Assembly: GCF_001620365.2 (NCBI RefSeq) | Contig: NZ_LQMT02000030.1 | Location: forward strand, 122,294-186,293 | From: Amycolatopsis keratiniphila subsp. keratiniphila | GTDB lineage: Bacteria > Actinomycetota > Actinomycetes > Mycobacteriales > Pseudonocardiaceae | Direction: 5' to 3' | DNA: 64,000 nt | Part shown: positions 48,642 through 56,465 of the stretch, piece by piece | Position numbering within the stretch: position 1 is the first letter of the stretch | How the letters are laid out: each line of letters starts with the position of its first letter | The notes under the pieces: generated by a model | What the model was told of the DNA's origin: nothing | Seen by the model: the letters and a program-made list of their open reading frames with translations, nothing else | Database searches by the model: none | Position numbers and translations under genes: made by a program

Positions 48642-50168
48642 TCAGACCTCCAATTTGGCCGCGGCGAGGACGGCACCCGACGCGACGAGTTCTTCGGCGG
48701 CGGCGATCTCCGGCGCCAGATGACGGTCGGGGCCGGGGCCCTCGACCTTGGTGCGGACGAGATCCCGGACCCGGCCGGTGACCGGCGACGGGGCCAGGGG
48801 CGCGCGCATGTCGAGGGCGCGCGCGGCGGTGAGCAGTTCGATGGCGAGGACGGTGTTGAGGCCCTCGACGGCCTTGCGCAGCTTGCGCGCGGCGGACCAG
48901 CCCATGGAGACGTGGTCCTCCTGCATGGCGCTGCTCGGGATCGAGTCGACCGACGCCGGCACCGCGAGCCGCTTGAGCTCGCTGACCACGGCCGCCTGCG
49001 TGTACTGGGCGATCATGTGGCCGGAATCGACGCCGGGGTCGAACGCGAGGAACGGCGGCAGACCGTGCGAACGGGCCTTGTCGAGCATGCGGTCCGTGCG
49101 GCGCTCGGCGATGCTCGCGACGTCCGCGAGCGGGATGGCGAGGAAGTCGAGCACGTACGCGACCGGGGCGCCGTGGAAGTTGCCGTTGGACTCGACGCGG
49201 CCGTCGGACAACACGACCGGGTTGTCGACCGCGGACTGGAGCTCACGCCCGGCGACGAGTTCGGCATGCGTGAGACTGTCGCGTGCGCCGCCGTGCACCT
49301 GGGGCGCGCAGCGGAGCGAGTACGCGTCCTGGACGCGGTTGCAGTCCGGGCCGCGGTGGCTCTCGACGATCTTCGAATCCTGCAGTGCCGTCCACATGCG
49401 GAGCGCACTTCTTGCTTGCCCGGGGTGCGGACGCAGCGCCTGGAGGTCGGCCGCGAAGGCGCGATCGGTGCCGAGGAGCGCTTCGACGCTCATCGCCGCG
49501 GTGATGTCGGCGGTGTCGAGCAGCTTGCGCAGGTCGGCGGCGGCCAGCAGGAGCATGCCGAGCATGCCGTCGGTCCCGTTGGTGAGGGCGAGGCCCTCCT
49601 TCTCCGCGAGAACGACAGGCTCGATCCCCGCGTGCTTCAGCGCTACGGCGGCCTGGACGACTTCGCCGTTGTACTCGACTTCGCCCTCCCCCATCAGCGC
49701 GAGCGCGACGGCGGCCAGAGGCGCGAGGTCACCGGAGCAACCGAGGCTGCCGTACTCGTGCACGAGCGGCGTGATCCCGGCGTTGAGCATGGCCGCAAGC
49801 GCTTGCGCGGTCTGCGGGCGGATGCCGGTGTACCCGCTGGCGAGGGTGCGGAGACGCAGCAACATCAGCGCGCGGACGACCTCGGTCTCCACGACCGGGC
49901 CCGCGCCGGCCGCGTGCGATCGGATCAGCGACCGCTGGAGCGCGGTGCGGCTTTCGAGCGGGATGTGCCTCGTGGCGAGCGCCCCGAAGCCCGTCGAAAC
50001 GCCGTACGTCGGCGTCTCGGCGTGCGCGAGGTCGTCGATGTGCTGACGCGTCGCGGCGAGGTTCTTCTCGGCCGCTTCGCTGACCGCGACGGGCGAGTGG
50101 TCACGGGCGACCGCGACGACCTGTTCGGGCCGAAGCGGTTCGGACCCCAGAAGTACGGTTTCCGGCAT
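48642..50168 (-). CDS. hutH: Histidine ammonia-lyase
   Basis: A 508-residue MIO-dependent lyase. The prosthetic group would form from the tripeptide Cys144-Ser145-Gly146 in EYGSLGCSGDLAPLAA; most enzymes have Ala-Ser-Gly, but Cys-Ser-Gly is reported in actinobacterial HutH. Other active-site segments are TYGVSTGFGALA (with catalytic Tyr), and RVQDAYSLRCAPQVHG. It removes ammonia from histidine to give urocanate, the first step. It heads the operon hutH-hutU-M20-hutF-hutI. The region upstream contains a probable IclR operator and two R1 repeats in inverted order. ATG 50168 is the preferred start; ATG 50189 is also possible. Confidence 0.95.
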   Translation of the reverse strand: MPETVLLGSEPLRPEQVVAVARDHSPVAVSEAAEKNLAATRQHIDDLAHAETPTYGVSTGFGALATRHIPLESRTALQRSLIRSHAAGAGPVVETEVVRALMLLRLRTLASGYTGIRPQTAQALAAMLNAGITPLVHEYGSLGCSGDLAPLAAVALALMGEGEVEYNGEVVQAAVALKHAGIEPVVLAEKEGLALTNGTDGMLGMLLLAAADLRKLLDTADITAAMSVEALLGTDRAFAADLQALRPHPGQARSALRMWTALQDSKIVESHRGPDCNRVQDAYSLRCAPQVHGGARDSLTHAELVAGRELQSAVDNPVVLSDGRVESNGNFHGAPVAYVLDFLAIPLADVASIAERRTDRMLDKARSHGLPPFLAFDPGVDSGHMIAQYTQAAVVSELKRLAVPASVDSIPSSAMQEDHVSMGWSAARKLRKAVEGLNTVLAIELLTAARALDMRAPLAPSPVTGRVRDLVRTKVEGPGPDRHLAPEIAAAEELVASGAVLAAAKLEV

Positions 50169-50220
50169 AGCCCCATTGGACAACGCCATGCCCGCTGGTG
50201 GGCGGCGCCAACCGGTGGTT

Positions 50221-50240
50221 GTGTCTGGTATCCAAGACAC
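50221..50240. promoter_or_regulatory. Probable IclR operator of the hut divergon
   Basis: GTGTCTGGTATCCAAGACAC has 6-bp outer arms (GTGTCT/AGACAC) and GG/CC in the centre, overall a 20-bp imperfect palindrome between the divergent hutH and IclR-regulator genes. The size and position fit an IclR-family binding site. Confidence 0.65.
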
Positions 50241-50247
50241 GCGCGGT

Positions 50248-50317
50248 GGGAGCAAGGGACCTTTGCTACCACTTTTCTCGACATCAAGAGAAGTGGTAGC
50301 AAAGGTCCCTTGCTCCC
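50248..50317. repeat. R1 inverted doublet (REPIN-like)
   Basis: Two R1 elements in opposite orientation, 50248-50274 and 50291-50317, are exact reverse complements over 27 bp with 16 bases between, making one long hairpin in the hutH-IclR divergent promoter region. Confidence 0.92.
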
Positions 50318-50344
50318 CCGCCGAGCGAAAAAGGAGGTCCGGAC

Positions 50345-51130
50345 ATGGGCGAGAGCAGCGAAGTACCAGCCCTCCGACGCGGCCTCGGGATCCTCCGCGC
50401 CCTGGCCGCGAGGCCCGGCCCGGTGTCGGCGGCCGCGATCGCGCGCGAACTCGGCCTCCCGCGTTCGACGACGTATCACCTGCTCGCCGAACTGGAAGCC
50501 GCCGGTTTCGTGACACACCTGCCGGCCGAGCGCCGGTACGGCCTCGGCATCGCCGCGTTCGAGCTCGGCTCGGCCTACCTGCGGCACGACCCACTGGAAC
50601 GGCTCGCGCTCCCACTGCTGCGCAAACTCGCCGACCGGGTCGGCCACACCGCGCATCTCGGCGTGCTCCACGGCAACGAGTCGCTCTATCTGGTCAAAGA
50701 GCGACCCGCCCGGCCGGAAACCCTGGTGACCGAGGTCGGTGTCCGGCTACCGGGCCAGCTCACCGCCTCGGGCAGGGCGATCCTCCGGCATCTGCCCTCG
50801 CCGCACGTGCGCGCGCTCTTCCCGGCCGCGTCGGCGTTCGTCCTGCGCACCGGCCGCGGCCCGCGCACCCTCGCCGAACTCCGCCGCACACTGAACGCGG
50901 AAGGCAGGCTCGGCTGGGCGGTCGAAGACGGTCACGTCACCGAGGGATTCGCCTCGGTGGCGTGCCCGGTCTTCGACCACGGCGGCCGGCCGATGGCCGC
51001 GATCAGCGTGACCCTCCGCCACCTGTGCCCAGGGGGCGAAGGGTGCGAGGAGACTTGGCCCGATCTCGCCGAAGAGGTCCGTCTGACCGCGGCCGAATTG
51101 ACCACCCGGATCGGGGGTCAGGTGCGCTGA
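50345..51130 (+). CDS. IclR-family regulator of histidine utilisation
   Basis: A 261-residue IclR protein. The winged HTH is at residues about 8-60 (ALRRGLGILRALAARPGPVSAAAIARELGLPRSTTYHLLAELEAAGFV) and the effector domain follows, with Cys in SVACPVFD at the ligand pocket. AAAGGAGG precedes ATG 50345. Being divergent from hutH with a palindrome between, it is the likely regulator of the hut operon, responding to urocanate or another pathway intermediate; this is inferred from position. Its last 13 bases overlap a small convergent gene. Confidence 0.9.
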   Translation: MGESSEVPALRRGLGILRALAARPGPVSAAAIARELGLPRSTTYHLLAELEAAGFVTHLPAERRYGLGIAAFELGSAYLRHDPLERLALPLLRKLADRVGHTAHLGVLHGNESLYLVKERPARPETLVTEVGVRLPGQLTASGRAILRHLPSPHVRALFPAASAFVLRTGRGPRTLAELRRTLNAEGRLGWAVEDGHVTEGFASVACPVFDHGGRPMAAISVTLRHLCPGGEGCEETWPDLAEEVRLTAAELTTRIGGQVR

Positions 51131-51333
51131 GCGTGCTTCTTCTGCACTCCCTCGAGTCCGAGCATCGCCAGCAGTTCCGCGCAGTCGATGGCATCCGAGG
51201 CGTGCCCTGCGACGGTTCGGGCGGCTCTGCCGTTCTGCAGCGTGAGGCGGACTTCTTCCTCCGCACGCACACCGGCCATCCGGCTCTGGTCTTCAGCGGG
51301 GTCGGGACGACTGGAATGCCTGGCCCAGGTCAT
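51118..51333 (-). CDS. Small protein of unknown function
   Basis: A 71-residue soluble protein. The start ATG 51333 has AAGGTGG six bases upstream. The N-terminal 20 residues are polar; then comes a strand-like EEVRLTLQNGRAARTVAGHASDAIDCAELLAMLGLEG. One cysteine. No known family is recognised. It lies between the convergent IclR gene, whose end it overlaps by 13 bases, and the alpha/beta hydrolase gene. The evidence that it is a gene is the ribosome binding site and coding-like third-position GC, so confidence is moderate. Confidence 0.5.
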   Translation of the reverse strand: MTWARHSSRPDPAEDQSRMAGVRAEEEVRLTLQNGRAARTVAGHASDAIDCAELLAMLGLEGVQKKHAQRT

Positions 51334-51457
51334 CTGCCACCTTCTTCCGGCCCTCCGGCGACACGGGGTCGTTTCGAAAGAGGGCCATGGTCGGACACAC
51401 AGCATGACACCCCACCGGAACAAGATCGCCATTGCGGGTGAATCGAGATGAAATCAG

Positions 51458-52195
51458 CTACCCTCTGTGATTCAGAAATTCTTCCAAAAGCTCGTTGAAC
51501 GGTGCCCCGGTGTCAGGCACCAAATGCCCCATCCCGCGCACGATTTCGCGTCGAGCGCCGGTCCGGTCCGCGATCGCGTCGGCGATGATCCCGTACTCCG
51601 GCCGATGGCCGCCGGTGACCGCGAGCATCGGGAAGCCCGCCTCGGCCAGCACATCGAGTGGCAGTTCCGCGTCACCCGGCGGCCGCATCCCGACCAGCGC
51701 ACGGGCGCCGCGCCGCAACGTTTCCGGCACGGGATCCGGGATGGGCAGCGGCACCCCGGCGAGCGGGAAGAACACCTTGAACACCTCGCGAGGATCGTCG
51801 AGCGGCCCGTCGAGAAATCGCCGCAATTCGGCATCCCACGCGTCGACGACCTGGTCCCCTCGGACGACCCCGGCCGCGGGCGGTTCGACCACGGTGAGCG
51901 TCCGGACCATCTCCGGCCGCCGCGCGGCGGCCAGCATCGCGACGATCGCGCCATAGGACAGCCCGACCAGATGCGCGGGCTCGTCGAGCACCTGCTCAGC
52001 GATCAATTCCGAGTCGACCTCGAAATCCTGTACGCCGTCCGGCGATTTCCCGTGCCCGAGGCAGTCCGGCGCGAGCAACGTCCACCGCTCGGTCAGCGGG
52101 CGCTGCGCCCGCCACGCCTCGCGGCCGCCGAGCAGCACACCGTGCACGAGAACGACACGCGGCCCGGAACCCCACTGATGCACATGAAGGCGCAT
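51458..52195 (-). CDS. Alpha/beta hydrolase
   Basis: A 245-residue hydrolase of the esterase/haloperoxidase-like type. VVLVHGVLLGG (oxyanion hole), the nucleophile elbow GLSYGAIVAML with Ser in G-L-S-Y-G, Asp probably in MLAVTGGHRPE, and catalytic His in GMGHLVPDTG. No signal peptide. The active site is complete, but the substrate is unknown. It lies 22 bp downstream of the AbiEii-like toxin gene in the same direction, so may be carried with it, although nothing ties the functions. It ends about 120 bp from the small gene next to it. Confidence 0.88.
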   Translation of the reverse strand: MRLHVHQWGSGPRVVLVHGVLLGGREAWRAQRPLTERWTLLAPDCLGHGKSPDGVQDFEVDSELIAEQVLDEPAHLVGLSYGAIVAMLAAARRPEMVRTLTVVEPPAAGVVRGDQVVDAWDAELRRFLDGPLDDPREVFKVFFPLAGVPLPIPDPVPETLRRGARALVGMRPPGDAELPLDVLAEAGFPMLAVTGGHRPEYGIIADAIADRTGARREIVRGMGHLVPDTGAPFNELLEEFLNHRG

Positions 52196-52216
52196 GACTT
52201 CGAGGCTATGAGATTC

Positions 52217-53041
52217 TCACGATTCGAGCCCGCCCGATCGGGCGCACGAAGACGCCTCCCTGATGCCCTCGGCGAGCGCACCGACGAGGACCGGCCCACG
52301 CGTGAGGCGAACGTCGCTGCCCAACCGGCCCAGCACGTCGTCATCGCCGACGATGCCGAGGAGTACCGCGACACCGTCGGAATCCAACAGTTCCGGCATG
52401 TGTGATCCCAGCAGCCAGGCCCCCGCGAGCGCAGGGTCGAAGCCGTGCCGTTCGAGCACTTCGAGTTCCTCGTCGTAGAGCCGATCCCAATACGGTCCCG
52501 ACGAGTACCAGCCGATCATCGTCCCGAGGTCGATGGCGTCGTGCGTGGTCGTGGCGCGCCGATCCCACCAGGTCAAGAGCTTGAGCAGAGCCAACGCCGG
52601 TACCGCGGGAACCTTGATGACGAGCCCGCCGGGCAGGATCACCGACTCGGCCGATGCCACGGCTTCGCGCAATCCGCGGACGTTCATGCGGTGGTCGTCG
52701 GGCCAGAGGATGGTCCGGTCGTCATCCTCGATACCGCCGTAAGGCAGCACGTCGACCTCGATGCCCTCCACCAGAAACGAATGCGCGCTCCGGCCATGTC
52801 GTTCCAGCCGGCTCACGAATTCTTCGAAATCGTCCCAGGTGCCCATCGCGGCGGCGATGTCGATATCCTGGGTGGCCCGCTCGGGCGGGCCGCCGACCAA
52901 TCCGATCGACAAGATCGTGCGCGCGGTCGCCCCGACCACGAGGTACTCGACCCCGACGGCATTGGCGACGTCATCCACCCGAGTCAGCACTCTCGCGGCG
53001 AGCCGGAGATCAGGTTCGGTCGATGCGCTCAAGTCGATCAT
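52217..53041 (-). CDS. AbiEii-like nucleotidyltransferase toxin
   Basis: About 274 residues. The minimal nucleotidyltransferase core is visible: YLVVGATARTILS (the G-A/S loop that holds the nucleotide), then ATQDIDIAAA with the D-x-D metal ligands, and downstream the AbiEii-type LALLKLLTWWDRRATTTHDAIDLGTMI with conserved Lys, Arg-Arg and Asp. AbiEii/MenT-type toxins transfer nucleotides to tRNA or similar targets and stop growth; in type IV systems the antitoxin represses its operon and counters the toxin. The upstream gene is the AbiEi-like partner and overlaps it. ATG 53041 was chosen for its GGAG; ATGs at 53044 and 53065 are possible. Confidence 0.85.
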   Translation of the reverse strand: MIDLSASTEPDLRLAARVLTRVDDVANAVGVEYLVVGATARTILSIGLVGGPPERATQDIDIAAAMGTWDDFEEFVSRLERHGRSAHSFLVEGIEVDVLPYGGIEDDDRTILWPDDHRMNVRGLREAVASAESVILPGGLVIKVPAVPALALLKLLTWWDRRATTTHDAIDLGTMIGWYSSGPYWDRLYDEELEVLERHGFDPALAGAWLLGSHMPELLDSDGVAVLLGIVGDDDVLGRLGSDVRLTRGPVLVGALAEGIREASSCARSGGLES

Positions 53042-54026
53042 CATCGCTCCGAATCCGGTCGCCATGCTCGCGCTGGCGCGGATCGCCCGAGGCCAGCAGG
53101 TCAGCGTAGATCAGCGGCGAAGGCACGATCCACGACTCCGGCCCGGGCGCCTGCCAGAACCGGCGCCTGATGTGTACGTTGCCGCCGTTATCCGCTCGCG
53201 CCAAGCGATACCGGCCGATCAGCCGCGCCGGTAGCTCGCCGGCATAGAGGGTGAGCGAGGCGGGCCGCAGACGCGGATCGATGAGGCTCGCCCCGGCTTC
53301 TCCGCCCACCTGGACCCCGGAGGAAAGCAGGTCGTCTTCCGCGTCACGCCACCACGACAGGTCGGCCGCCACGAAGTCGCCGAGAGCCAACGATGTGTCC
53401 AAGGTGATCGAGTAAGCCTCCGACCACCGGTCGAGCAACTCGGTTCCACGGGCCAGCCGTCGCTCGTTCCCTCGTTCGTACAGGTAGCCGGCACGGGTGA
53501 GTTCATCGATGACCGTCTTGACCGTACCGAGCGAAACACCGCTCATCTCGGCCAATCGACGGTACGGAAAGGCGGCCGTCTCCGGCCAGCTGAGCAGGAC
53601 GAACAGGACCTGAAGGCCTGCCCTGCCGAATGCTCCCGCACCTCGCGACGAGACTCGCCCGGCCGGAACGGCGGGCTTGCGGCGGCCTCGGACATCGATC
53701 AGGACGTCGTCCCACGAGAGGTGGGCGTTGCCCGCGGCGTCCACGTAGTCGACACCCCTGGCTCGCAGCCGCTCGGCAACCGGTTCGCTGAGGTAGGTGG
53801 TGAACAGCAGCGGCGGAGGGGACGGCGGGAAATGGACCGCTGTGGCCAGTTCCGCGGTCATCCGTCGCTTGAACTCGACACCGTAGGTCCGGGCGGCACC
53901 GGATCGCGTTGTGAGCTTCACCAGCGCGTCGGCGAGTACTTCGACACGGAAGCCCAGCTCCTGGAGCCGGGAGCGCATCTCGGCGTACAGCGAATCATCA
54001 TGTTCATTCAAATTGAACATACGCAT
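53010..54026 (-). CDS. AbiEi-like type IV antitoxin
   Basis: About 338 residues, in three parts. The N terminus (residues 1-125) looks like the nuclease-fold segment of large AbiEi proteins, with GVDYVDAAGNAHL as the family hallmark. A winged HTH (YRRLAEMSGVSLGTVKTVIDELTRAGYLYE, residues about 160-190) follows, and a C-terminal domain with strand-rich LTLYAGELPARLIGRYRLARADNGGNVHIRRRFW. Such proteins repress the operon and antagonise the partner toxin. The start is AT-rich, with ATGs at 54026 and 54020 and no ribosome binding site, so it may be leaderless. A palindrome overlaps the start. The stop is inside the toxin gene. Confidence 0.82.
   Translation of the reverse strand: MRMFNLNEHDDSLYAEMRSRLQELGFRVEVLADALVKLTTRSGAARTYGVEFKRRMTAELATAVHFPPSPPPLLFTTYLSEPVAERLRARGVDYVDAAGNAHLSWDDVLIDVRGRRKPAVPAGRVSSRGAGAFGRAGLQVLFVLLSWPETAAFPYRRLAEMSGVSLGTVKTVIDELTRAGYLYERGNERRLARGTELLDRWSEAYSITLDTSLALGDFVAADLSWWRDAEDDLLSSGVQVGGEAGASLIDPRLRPASLTLYAGELPARLIGRYRLARADNGGNVHIRRRFWQAPGPESWIVPSPLIYADLLASGDPRQREHGDRIRSDDDRLERIDRT
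54000..54020. promoter_or_regulatory. Inverted repeat at the AbiE start, possible autoregulatory site
   Basis: ATGTTCA (54000-54006) and TGAACAT (54014-54020) flank a 7-base spacer; TTGAACA recurs at 54030-54035 region as part of TTTTGAACAC. The repeat covers the first codons of the AbiEi-like antitoxin gene. AbiEi antitoxins are known to bind inverted repeats at their own promoter. Confidence 0.55.
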
Positions 54027-54079
54027 ATTTTGAACACGCGCGGACCTTCGGCGCAACCCGCACCGCCGTCGAAACGACG

Positions 54080-54113
54080 AATGGCGAGCGCTCGATCACG
54101 AGCACTCGCCATT
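54080..54113 (-). terminator. ssrA terminator hairpin
   Basis: Stem of 9 bp (AATGGCGAG/CTCGCCATT), one mismatch, then 5 bp more, with loop ATCA. It lies five bases beyond the tmRNA 3' end, between ssrA and the AbiEi-like gene, both on the minus strand. Confidence 0.75.
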
Positions 54114-54117
54114 CGGG

Positions 54118-54490
54118 CGGTGGAGGTGCCGGGAATTGAACCCGGGTCCTCTGGCGCATCATCAGGGCTTCTCCGTGCGCAGTCCGCTATGTCTCTACTT
54201 GGCCCCTTCAGTCACGCGAACAAGCTGAAGTGACGAGCCCAGCCACTGTTTGTTTCCCAATCACACCCCGTAGCCGAGTGTGACGGTAAGCCTCCTAGCT
54301 GATGCCGGTGACCGGGTCGGAGGCGACCCCGGACCGACAGAGTTGCTCTACTGCTTAGGCAGCAAGAGCGAACTCGCGCTGGCTCTTAGGCTCGGCGCTT
54401 ATTGGTTTGCGATGACGCTTACGGTGGTCTCTCGCCTGCACCGGCACGCTTCTCCTGATTCAACGACCAAAGTCGAAACCGTTCACCCCC
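54118..54490 (-). ncRNA. ssrA: Transfer-messenger RNA (tmRNA)
   Basis: About 372 nt. The 5' end GGGGGTG (54490-54484) pairs with CACCTCC near the 3' end (54128-54122) to make the alanyl acceptor stem, and the TPsiC-like segment GGGTTCAATTCC is at 54150-54130. The tag reading frame is on the minus strand from 54396 to 54355 and gives AEPKSQREFALAA followed by TAA, ending in the expected ALAA degradation signal. The final CCA is not fully encoded. tmRNA with SmpB rescues stalled ribosomes and marks their products for ClpXP; smpB lies 5.3 kb away in this window. The gene is preceded by a promoter with TATGAT. Confidence 0.95.
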
Positions 54491-54511
54491 TTGGTGGGAC
54501 ACAACCTGTAC

Positions 54512-54539
54512 ATCATAACGCGCTCGGCAACCGGGTTAA
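54512..54539 (-). promoter_or_regulatory. Promoter of ssrA
   Basis: On the minus strand: TATGAT (54517-54512) as -10, and TTAACC (54539-54534) as a possible -35 with 16-base spacing. Transcription would start near 54505, about 15 nt upstream of the mature tmRNA 5' end. Confidence 0.6.
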
Positions 54540-54645
54540 TCCCGCAGGTGGGGCTAGCCCTACCTGGGAGATGCCCGCGCGCACCATGTCAGCGGACGGC
54601 CCCTGGCGCGATGCTTGACTCCTCGAACAGGAGAGGAGCACGACC

Positions 54646-55323
54646 ATGAGTTCGCTGGCGGCCGAGCGGGAGCTGAGCAGGTCCGATCCGTCGTTCGGCG
54701 GCTCGCTGGCCTACCTGCTGATGAACCTGCCGATGGGCGTCCTGGCCTTCGCGCTCCTGACGGCCTTCATCTCGGCGGGCGTCGGCACGGTGGTCGTCTG
54801 GATCGGGCTGCCCATCCTCGCGCTGGTGATCCTGACGGTCCGCGGCGCGGCCCGGATGGAGCGCGCCAGGGTGTACGCGCTGCTCGACCGCTACATCGAC
54901 CTGCCGTACCTCCCGTTGCCCGCCGCCGGCCAGTCCGTGCGCTGGAAGGCGCGGCTGAAGGACGGCTCGACCTGGCGCGACCTCGGCTACTTCTTCTTGC
55001 TCTTCCCGCTCGGGATCATCGAGTTCGTCCTGGTCACGGTCTTCTGGTCGACCAGCCTCGGCCTCGCCGGGCTGCCGATCTACTACCGCTTCCTGCCCGG
55101 AGGCGAGTACCGCTTCCCGACCTGGGAGAACGCGTGGTTCACCGTCGATTCGACGGTCTCGGCGCTGCCTTGGGCTGCGCTCGGAGTGCTCTGCATCGCT
55201 CTCTCGGTAGCGTTGACGAAGGCGCTGGCCGGGACGCATGCCCGGCTGGCGACGGCGTTGCTCGGGCCGACCTACGCCCAGCGTCGCCGTCTGGAAGATT
55301 CTTGGGGCGAGGTTCACGGATGA
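54646..55323 (+). CDS. Stand-alone sensor-domain membrane protein
   Basis: A 225-residue membrane protein made of a single Sensor domain (PF13796-like): two hydrophobic hairpins (LAYLLMNLPMGVLAFALLTAFISAGVGTVVVWIGLPILALVIL and the later DLGYFFLLFPLGIIEFVLVTVFW), the TWRDLGYFF motif and an extracellular part. The same domain, with TWRDLAYLM, forms the N terminus of the kinase encoded next, so this looks like a duplicated sensor without a kinase. The stop overlaps the kinase start (ATGA). GGAGAGGAGC precedes ATG 54646. It might modulate the kinase by forming mixed dimers. Confidence 0.85.
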   Translation: MSSLAAERELSRSDPSFGGSLAYLLMNLPMGVLAFALLTAFISAGVGTVVVWIGLPILALVILTVRGAARMERARVYALLDRYIDLPYLPLPAAGQSVRWKARLKDGSTWRDLGYFFLLFPLGIIEFVLVTVFWSTSLGLAGLPIYYRFLPGGEYRFPTWENAWFTVDSTVSALPWAALGVLCIALSVALTKALAGTHARLATALLGPTYAQRRRLEDSWGEVHG

Positions 55324-56459
55324 CGATCGACCAGCAGGTACAGCAGGTGGGGATCCCGCGGCCGCGGCCGATGCGAACGATCGCCTACATGATCGTCAGC
55401 TTCGTGTTCCGGCTGCTCCAGTTCGTCCTCATCGTCGTCGGACTGGCGGTCGGCATCGCCACCGCGGTGGTGTGGATCGGCTTCCCGATCCTGATGGCCA
55501 CGACCAGCTTCATCCGCTGGTCCGCCGACCGGGAGCGGGGCTGGGCGCGGACGATGCTCGAAACCCCGCTGGAGCCGGTCGAGCGCCTCCCCCTCGAAGG
55601 GCTTCCGCTGGTCAAGCGCTGGCTGACCCGGCTGACCGACGCGACGACGTGGCGCGACCTCGCCTACCTGATGGCGGCGTTCCCGCTGGCCTGCCTGGAG
55701 CTGCCGATCGCGATCGCGTCGATCGTGCTCCTGCCGATGGCGATCTGGGTGACCCCGTGGGTCGGGTGGCTGCACGGCAACCTGGCGTACTCGCTGCTCG
55801 GCCCGAACCGCGCCGCGAAGCTGGAGCAGAAGGCCGAGCGCCTGCAGGCGTCGCGGGCTCGCGGTGTCGACGCCGCCGAGGCCGAACGCCGCCGCATCGA
55901 GCGCGACCTGCACGACGGTGCCCAGCAGCGGCTGGTCGCCGTCGCGATGAGCCTCGGCCGCGCGAAGTCGAAGTTCGACCAGGACCCGAACGCCGTACGC
56001 GAGCTGATCGACGAAGCACATCTCGACGCCAAGCTCGCGGTGTCGGAACTGCGCGATCTCGCCCGCGGGATCTACCCGGCCGTGCTGGGCGACCGCGGCC
56101 TCGACGCCGCGTTGTCCGCACAAGCCGCGAAATCGCCGATCCATGTCGACGTCGAGGTGGACGTCGAGCCGCGACCGCCTGCCGCGGTCGAGACGACGGC
56201 GTACTTCATCGTCGGCGAGACGCTGACCAACATCGCGAAGCATTCGGGTGCGACCGAAGCGGGCGTGAAGGTGTGGCGCACCGAGTCGATGGTCATCGTC
56301 GAGATCACCGACAACGGGCACGGCGGCGCCGAAGTCCGGCCAGGTGGCGGCCTCGCCGGGCTCGCCGACCGCGCGGCCACGATCGACGGCGTGATCACCG
56401 TCGTCAGCCCGCCCGGCGGCCCGACGGTGATTCGCGCGGACCTGCCGTGCCAATGGTGA
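55320..56459 (+). CDS. Sensor histidine kinase
   Basis: A 379-residue kinase with an N-terminal Sensor domain of four membrane helices (residues about 20-165), a HisKA_3 dimerisation domain with phospho-His in RIERDLHDGAQQRLVAVAMSLGRAK, and a HATPase domain (TAYFIVGETLTNIAKHSGA; DNGHGGA; GGGLAGLADRA). The start overlaps the upstream sensor gene, and the response regulator gene follows after a 52-bp gap with a hairpin. This is a NarL-type two-component system. The signal is unknown but probably membrane or envelope related given the sensor. Confidence 0.93.
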   Translation: MTIDQQVQQVGIPRPRPMRTIAYMIVSFVFRLLQFVLIVVGLAVGIATAVVWIGFPILMATTSFIRWSADRERGWARTMLETPLEPVERLPLEGLPLVKRWLTRLTDATTWRDLAYLMAAFPLACLELPIAIASIVLLPMAIWVTPWVGWLHGNLAYSLLGPNRAAKLEQKAERLQASRARGVDAAEAERRRIERDLHDGAQQRLVAVAMSLGRAKSKFDQDPNAVRELIDEAHLDAKLAVSELRDLARGIYPAVLGDRGLDAALSAQAAKSPIHVDVEVDVEPRPPAAVETTAYFIVGETLTNIAKHSGATEAGVKVWRTESMVIVEITDNGHGGAEVRPGGGLAGLADRAATIDGVITVVSPPGGPTVIRADLPCQW

Positions 56460-56465
56460 CCCGCT

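Noticed and set aside
52195..54130. Complete integrative island at ssrA
   Set aside because: No integrase gene and no direct repeat of the ssrA 3' end could be found on the far side of the AbiE region.
54119..54200. tRNA gene on the minus strand
   Set aside because: A T-loop and acceptor 3' half are present but no D-arm or anticodon arm follows; the other half of the acceptor stem is 360 bases away, as in tmRNA.
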